Source of the DNA: an uncultured Erysipelotrichaceae bacterium
GTDB taxonomy: Bacteria > Bacillota_I > Bacilli_A > RFN20 > CAG-826
Direction: 5' to 3'
Assembly: GCA_902791085.1 (NCBI GenBank)
Contig: CADAUN010000033.1
Coordinates: forward strand, 1 to 10,405
DNA length: 10,405 bases
This document shows, piece by piece, positions 8,667-10,405 of the stretch. A model generated the notes under the pieces. That model ran no database searches and had not been told where the DNA came from. It saw nothing but the letters and a program-made list of their open reading frames with translations. Made by a program: the position numbers and the translations under genes. Numbering within the stretch: the stretch's first letter is position 1; the number at the start of each line of letters is the position of its first letter.

Positions 8667-8688
8667 TTGTCCCAATTCATGGGACAAA
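8667..8688. repeat. Perfect inverted repeat, possible IS end or terminator
   Basis: TTGTCCCA (8667-8674) and TGGGACAA (8680-8687) form a perfect 8-base stem with a 5-base ATTCA loop. It lies just beyond the stop of the minus-strand transposase remnant, where the right end of an insertion sequence is expected, and reads ...GGGACAA outward on the minus strand. No strong T-tract follows on either strand, so an IS-end role is at least as likely as termination. It could also be coincidental terminator structure for the operon. Confidence 0.5.
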
Positions 8689-8711
8689 ATCCCTTTGAAC
8701 CGGCGCCTATA

Positions 8712-8804
8712 TTATGAGTTACTTTGCAATATTGTTGTTTTGCATTTTAACGGACTGCTTTTAAGCACCGCCACTATCCGCTCATCATTGTAATATTTTA
8801 TCCA
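8712..8804 (-). pseudogene. IS3-family transposase C-terminal remnant
   Basis: On the minus strand the frame ending at the TAA at 8712-8714 reads WIKYYNDERIVAVLKSSPLK and 10 more residues. The pattern W/Y-I-x-Y-Y-N-x-E-R-I followed by a K-x-x-S-P-L/V segment is typical of the last 30 residues of IS3-family (OrfB, DDE-type) transposases, where it follows the catalytic Glu region. Only about 30 residues match; upstream the frame runs into a stop within about 12 codons, so the rest of the element is gone. It is a dead fragment, and the matching inverted end may be the repeat at 8667-8688. The family call rests on a short motif read by eye. Confidence 0.55.
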
Positions 8805-8805
8805 G

Positions 8806-8982
8806 TTAGGTGTTGTTATCCGTATTTTTCAGGCATTGACTGAAAACCAAACCCTCGAATTCCTCCAATGTCGGATTCTCGTTGTACAGTATCTCATACC
8901 AGGAAAGATATTGGTTCAAATGTTCTAACGCCTTTGCCTCTTCCGGCTCAGTCGCCCTGACCGCAATATTTAGAAACCTAGT
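8806..8982 (-). pseudogene. Broken reading frame of unknown family
   Basis: A 58-codon minus-strand frame, bounded by stops at both ends, has no start codon at its beginning but looks like real protein: FLNIAVRATEPEEAKALEHL followed by NQYLSWYEILYNENPTLEEF and a short polar tail. The composition (acidic amphipathic helix, then aromatic helix) is unlike random antisense translation. Just upstream another minus-strand frame reads DVAKSFSIQAYDIVELGF before a stop, so a frameshift between them could have destroyed one gene. It abuts the transposase remnant at 8804/8806, suggesting the gene end was joined to, or cut by, the element. I do not recognise the family. Confidence 0.35.
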
Positions 8983-9054
8983 TCAACGATGTCATATGCT
9001 TGAATCGAAAAACTTTTTGCGACATCAAAAATGATTGAGAATTAAGAGAAAGCA

Positions 9055-10335
9055 CTAGTCTTTTAAACACCCGATAGGAATGACAAAAACGCCATCCTCT
9101 CTTCGATAACCATACTGCGTTCCAGTGATGACTATCTTCAAATCAGGTAGCCTCAAAGGCATTTGTTTTTCTTTTTCGTTGTATTCTTTGATCAAACGTT
9201 CGATTTCACAGAGATGTTTTGCGCCTTCATCGATTTCGCTTGAGCCTAACTTGAATTCGAGCAAAGCATATCTTCCATCTTTTAAATGCAATACGCCGTC
9301 CGCCTCTAATCCATATCTGTCGTGATAATATGACATTTCTCCACGCATCTTAGAAGAATAGATTTTCAGATCTCTTATGCATAAAGATTCAAATAGAAAA
9401 CCAAGTGTTTTGAAATCGGTATTAAAGTATTCCGGGGATATTCCAAGCGAAGCGACGGCAATTGATGGATCTATCAAATTCCTTTTTTTGCCTGATCTTA
9501 TCGCTGTTTTGGATCTGATTGCAGGACACCACGGATCAATATCTTCTATGATATAAAGCCTTTCTAACGCTTGAATGTAATCACTGATGCTTTTATCCGA
9601 TATATCATTTGTTGATCTGACATCTTGATAAATCGTTTTATAATCGCAAAGTGTGCAAATGTTTCTCGAATAGGATCTTAGAATCGCATTTGTCAACTTA
9701 GGGCTCCTACTTACATCATCAATTGACGAAATATCTTTGTTGCAGATTTGATATACCAAATCATCGGCAACATCTAATTTGTTGCTTTCGTTTTTGATTT
9801 TAAAACAGGTTGGCCATCCGCCTCTGCAGATTGCGAAGATAAGATCTTTTATTGTTAAATTGGAAATACATCCCTTGAAAGAATCCGGATTGTCGAACAA
9901 TTCCATCAGTGAAACGGAACCATTGGATTCTTCAGATTCATATAAGCTTAAAGGGTACATTTTCATTGTGCTGATTCGCATCGTGCCAGTGTGAGCCACT
10001 TGAACATTCTTTGATGTTGAACCGGTCAGAATATATAATCCTGTTTTCTGCTCATCATCAACTGACTTACGGATCGCACCCCATATTTTAGGGGCATCTT
10101 GCCACTCATCGAACAGTCGAGGTTTGTCACCAATTAAAAGCATGCTCGGTGCATCTTTTGCCGTGCTTAAATATTGGTCTCTTTTTTCTTCATCTTGAAA
10201 TTCGATGACGCTTTTTGATTGCTGTTTTGCCGTTGTTGTTTTTCCACATCCCTTAGGGCCAATAATCAGTACTGCCCCGAACGTATCCAATTTTTCTTTT
10301 AAAAGGCTATCTGCAATTCTTGCTTTGTATTTCAT
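9055..10335 (-). CDS. AAA ATPase with DUF4143-type C-terminus
   Basis: 426 residues. The start is taken as the ATG at 10335 because a GAGGTGAT ribosome binding site sits 4 bases before it; the in-frame GTG at 10344 lies inside that site. Order: Walker A GPKGCGKT at 26-33, Walker B with LFDEWQD at 74-80 (D76-E77), a sensor-1-like LTGSTS at 103-108, the MYPLSL motif at 126-131 and GGWP at 172-175, both typical of the AAA_14/DUF4143 class. A helical winged-helix-like region follows (about 205-270). Near the end D346 and E360-F-K362 fit a PD-(D/E)xK nuclease-like core. Family members are widespread and mostly uncharacterised; ATP binding is secure, nuclease activity is not. The gene is more A/T-rich in codon choice (ATA, AGA) than the operon and lies next to an IS scar, hinting at separate acquisition. 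No signal or membrane segment. Confidence 0.9.
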   Translation of the reverse strand: MKYKARIADSLLKEKLDTFGAVLIIGPKGCGKTTTAKQQSKSVIEFQDEEKRDQYLSTAKDAPSMLLIGDKPRLFDEWQDAPKIWGAIRKSVDDEQKTGLYILTGSTSKNVQVAHTGTMRISTMKMYPLSLYESEESNGSVSLMELFDNPDSFKGCISNLTIKDLIFAICRGGWPTCFKIKNESNKLDVADDLVYQICNKDISSIDDVSRSPKLTNAILRSYSRNICTLCDYKTIYQDVRSTNDISDKSISDYIQALERLYIIEDIDPWCPAIRSKTAIRSGKKRNLIDPSIAVASLGISPEYFNTDFKTLGFLFESLCIRDLKIYSSKMRGEMSYYHDRYGLEADGVLHLKDGRYALLEFKLGSSEIDEGAKHLCEIERLIKEYNEKEKQMPLRLPDLKIVITGTQYGYRREDGVFVIPIGCLKD

Positions 10336-10339
10336 ATGT

Positions 10340-10347
10340 ATCACCTC
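10340..10347 (-). promoter_or_regulatory. Ribosome binding site of the ATPase gene
   Basis: GAGGTGAT on the minus strand, 4 bases before the ATG at 10335. It fixes that ATG as the start, as the alternative GTG overlaps it. Confidence 0.8.
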
Positions 10348-10353
10348 GTTAAT

Positions 10354-10382
10354 ATGATAACAATGTTAACATTTGTTTCCAA
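10354..10382 (-). promoter_or_regulatory. Sigma-A-type promoter of the ATPase gene
   Basis: On the minus strand TTGGAA (10377-10382, 4 of 6 to the -35 consensus) and TATCAT (10354-10359, 5 of 6 to the -10 consensus) are separated by exactly 17 bases. The start codon is about 18 bases downstream of the -10 box, so the leader is very short. The spacer holds the palindrome at 10362-10373, which suggests repressor control. Confidence 0.6.
10362..10373. promoter_or_regulatory. Palindromic candidate operator
   Basis: AATGTTAACATT is a perfect 12-base palindrome lying between the -35 and -10 boxes of the ATPase promoter, where a bound repressor would block RNA polymerase. The binding protein is unknown; autoregulation is possible but not shown. 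Confidence 0.45.
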
Positions 10383-10405
10383 CTTTTGTGGCATTTTGTT
10401 TCCAA
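10370..10405. repeat. Direct repeat CATTT(T)GTTTCCAA, two copies
   Basis: CATTTGTTTCCAA (10370-10382) recurs as CATTTTGTTTCCAA (10392-10405) at a 22-base period, about two helical turns. The first copy contains the -35 box of the ATPase promoter. The second ends at the last base of the window, so the array may continue. Confidence 0.55.

Larger units (their letters stand above)
8632..9054. other. Intergenic scar without an intact gene
   Basis: About 420 bases between the converging operon and ATPase gene. It carries the two hairpins, the transposase remnant and the broken frame described separately. The remainder (about 8983-9054) shows only a short ATCA/TGAT hairpin with an AAAA loop near 9025-9036 and no convincing terminator or RNA gene. 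Confidence 0.6.

Noticed and set aside
8644..8700. Rho-independent terminator after the operon
   Set aside because: Both hairpins lack a following run of T, so a terminator was not called; they are listed as repeats instead.
8632..9054. tRNA or other structured RNA gene in the intergenic region
   Set aside because: No cloverleaf, T-loop signature or long helical structure could be found by eye.
9125..9325. Plus-strand open frame inside the ATPase gene
   Set aside because: It is antisense to the conserved nuclease-like region of a well-supported gene and Ser/Pro-rich, as expected for a shadow frame.
10342..10344. GTG as start of the ATPase
   Set aside because: This GTG is part of the GAGGTGAT ribosome binding site of the ATG at 10335.
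10370..10405. Beginning of a CRISPR array
   Set aside because: Only two copies, the repeat is 13-14 bases and the gap about 9 bases, far too short for CRISPR repeats and spacers; no cas gene is present.

Overview
The window looks like chromosomal DNA of a low- to mid-GC Gram-positive-type bacterium (Bacillota/Bacilli or a related gut lineage). The evidence is strong AGGAGG-type ribosome binding sites, MsmEFG-like sugar ABC permeases, a lipoprotein with a short lipobox, and a surface protein anchored by a C-terminal membrane helix. TGA is used as a stop by four consecutive genes and Trp is TGG, so this is not the Mycoplasma code. The exact taxon cannot be read from the sequence.

Positions 1-8631 (+ strand) are one tightly packed carbohydrate-use operon whose beginning lies outside the window. 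First comes a very large, 5'-truncated, multidomain surface glycosidase. It has tandem jelly-roll carbohydrate-binding-like modules, a rhamnosidase-type sugar-binding domain, a GH42-like catalytic barrel with two candidate catalytic Glu, a beta-galactosidase middle-domain-like region and a C-terminal membrane anchor. It overlaps by 4 bases an extracellular sugar-binding protein with an N-terminal signal or anchor but no lipobox. That gene overlaps by 20 bases a MalF/UgpA-type permease, which overlaps by 4 bases a MalG/UgpE-type permease. Ten bases later is a small lipoprotein of unknown function. The likely logic is surface cleavage of a galactose-containing or related glycan, capture of the product by the binding protein, and import through the two permeases. 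No transporter ATPase is present, so a shared MsmK/UgpC-type ATPase elsewhere is inferred.

Positions 8632-9054 hold no intact gene. They contain two hairpins, a minus-strand remnant that reads like the C-terminus of an IS3-family transposase, and directly behind it a second broken minus-strand reading frame of unknown family. This is a scar of mobile-element activity separating the operon from the next gene.

Positions 9055-10335 (- strand) encode an AAA-type ATPase of the AAA_14/DUF4143 class with clear Walker motifs and a C-terminal PD-(D/E)xK-like region. Upstream is a readable promoter with a perfect 12-base palindrome in its spacer and two copies of a TTTGTTTCCAA-type direct repeat, the second ending exactly at the window edge. 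This gene seems functionally unrelated to the sugar operon.
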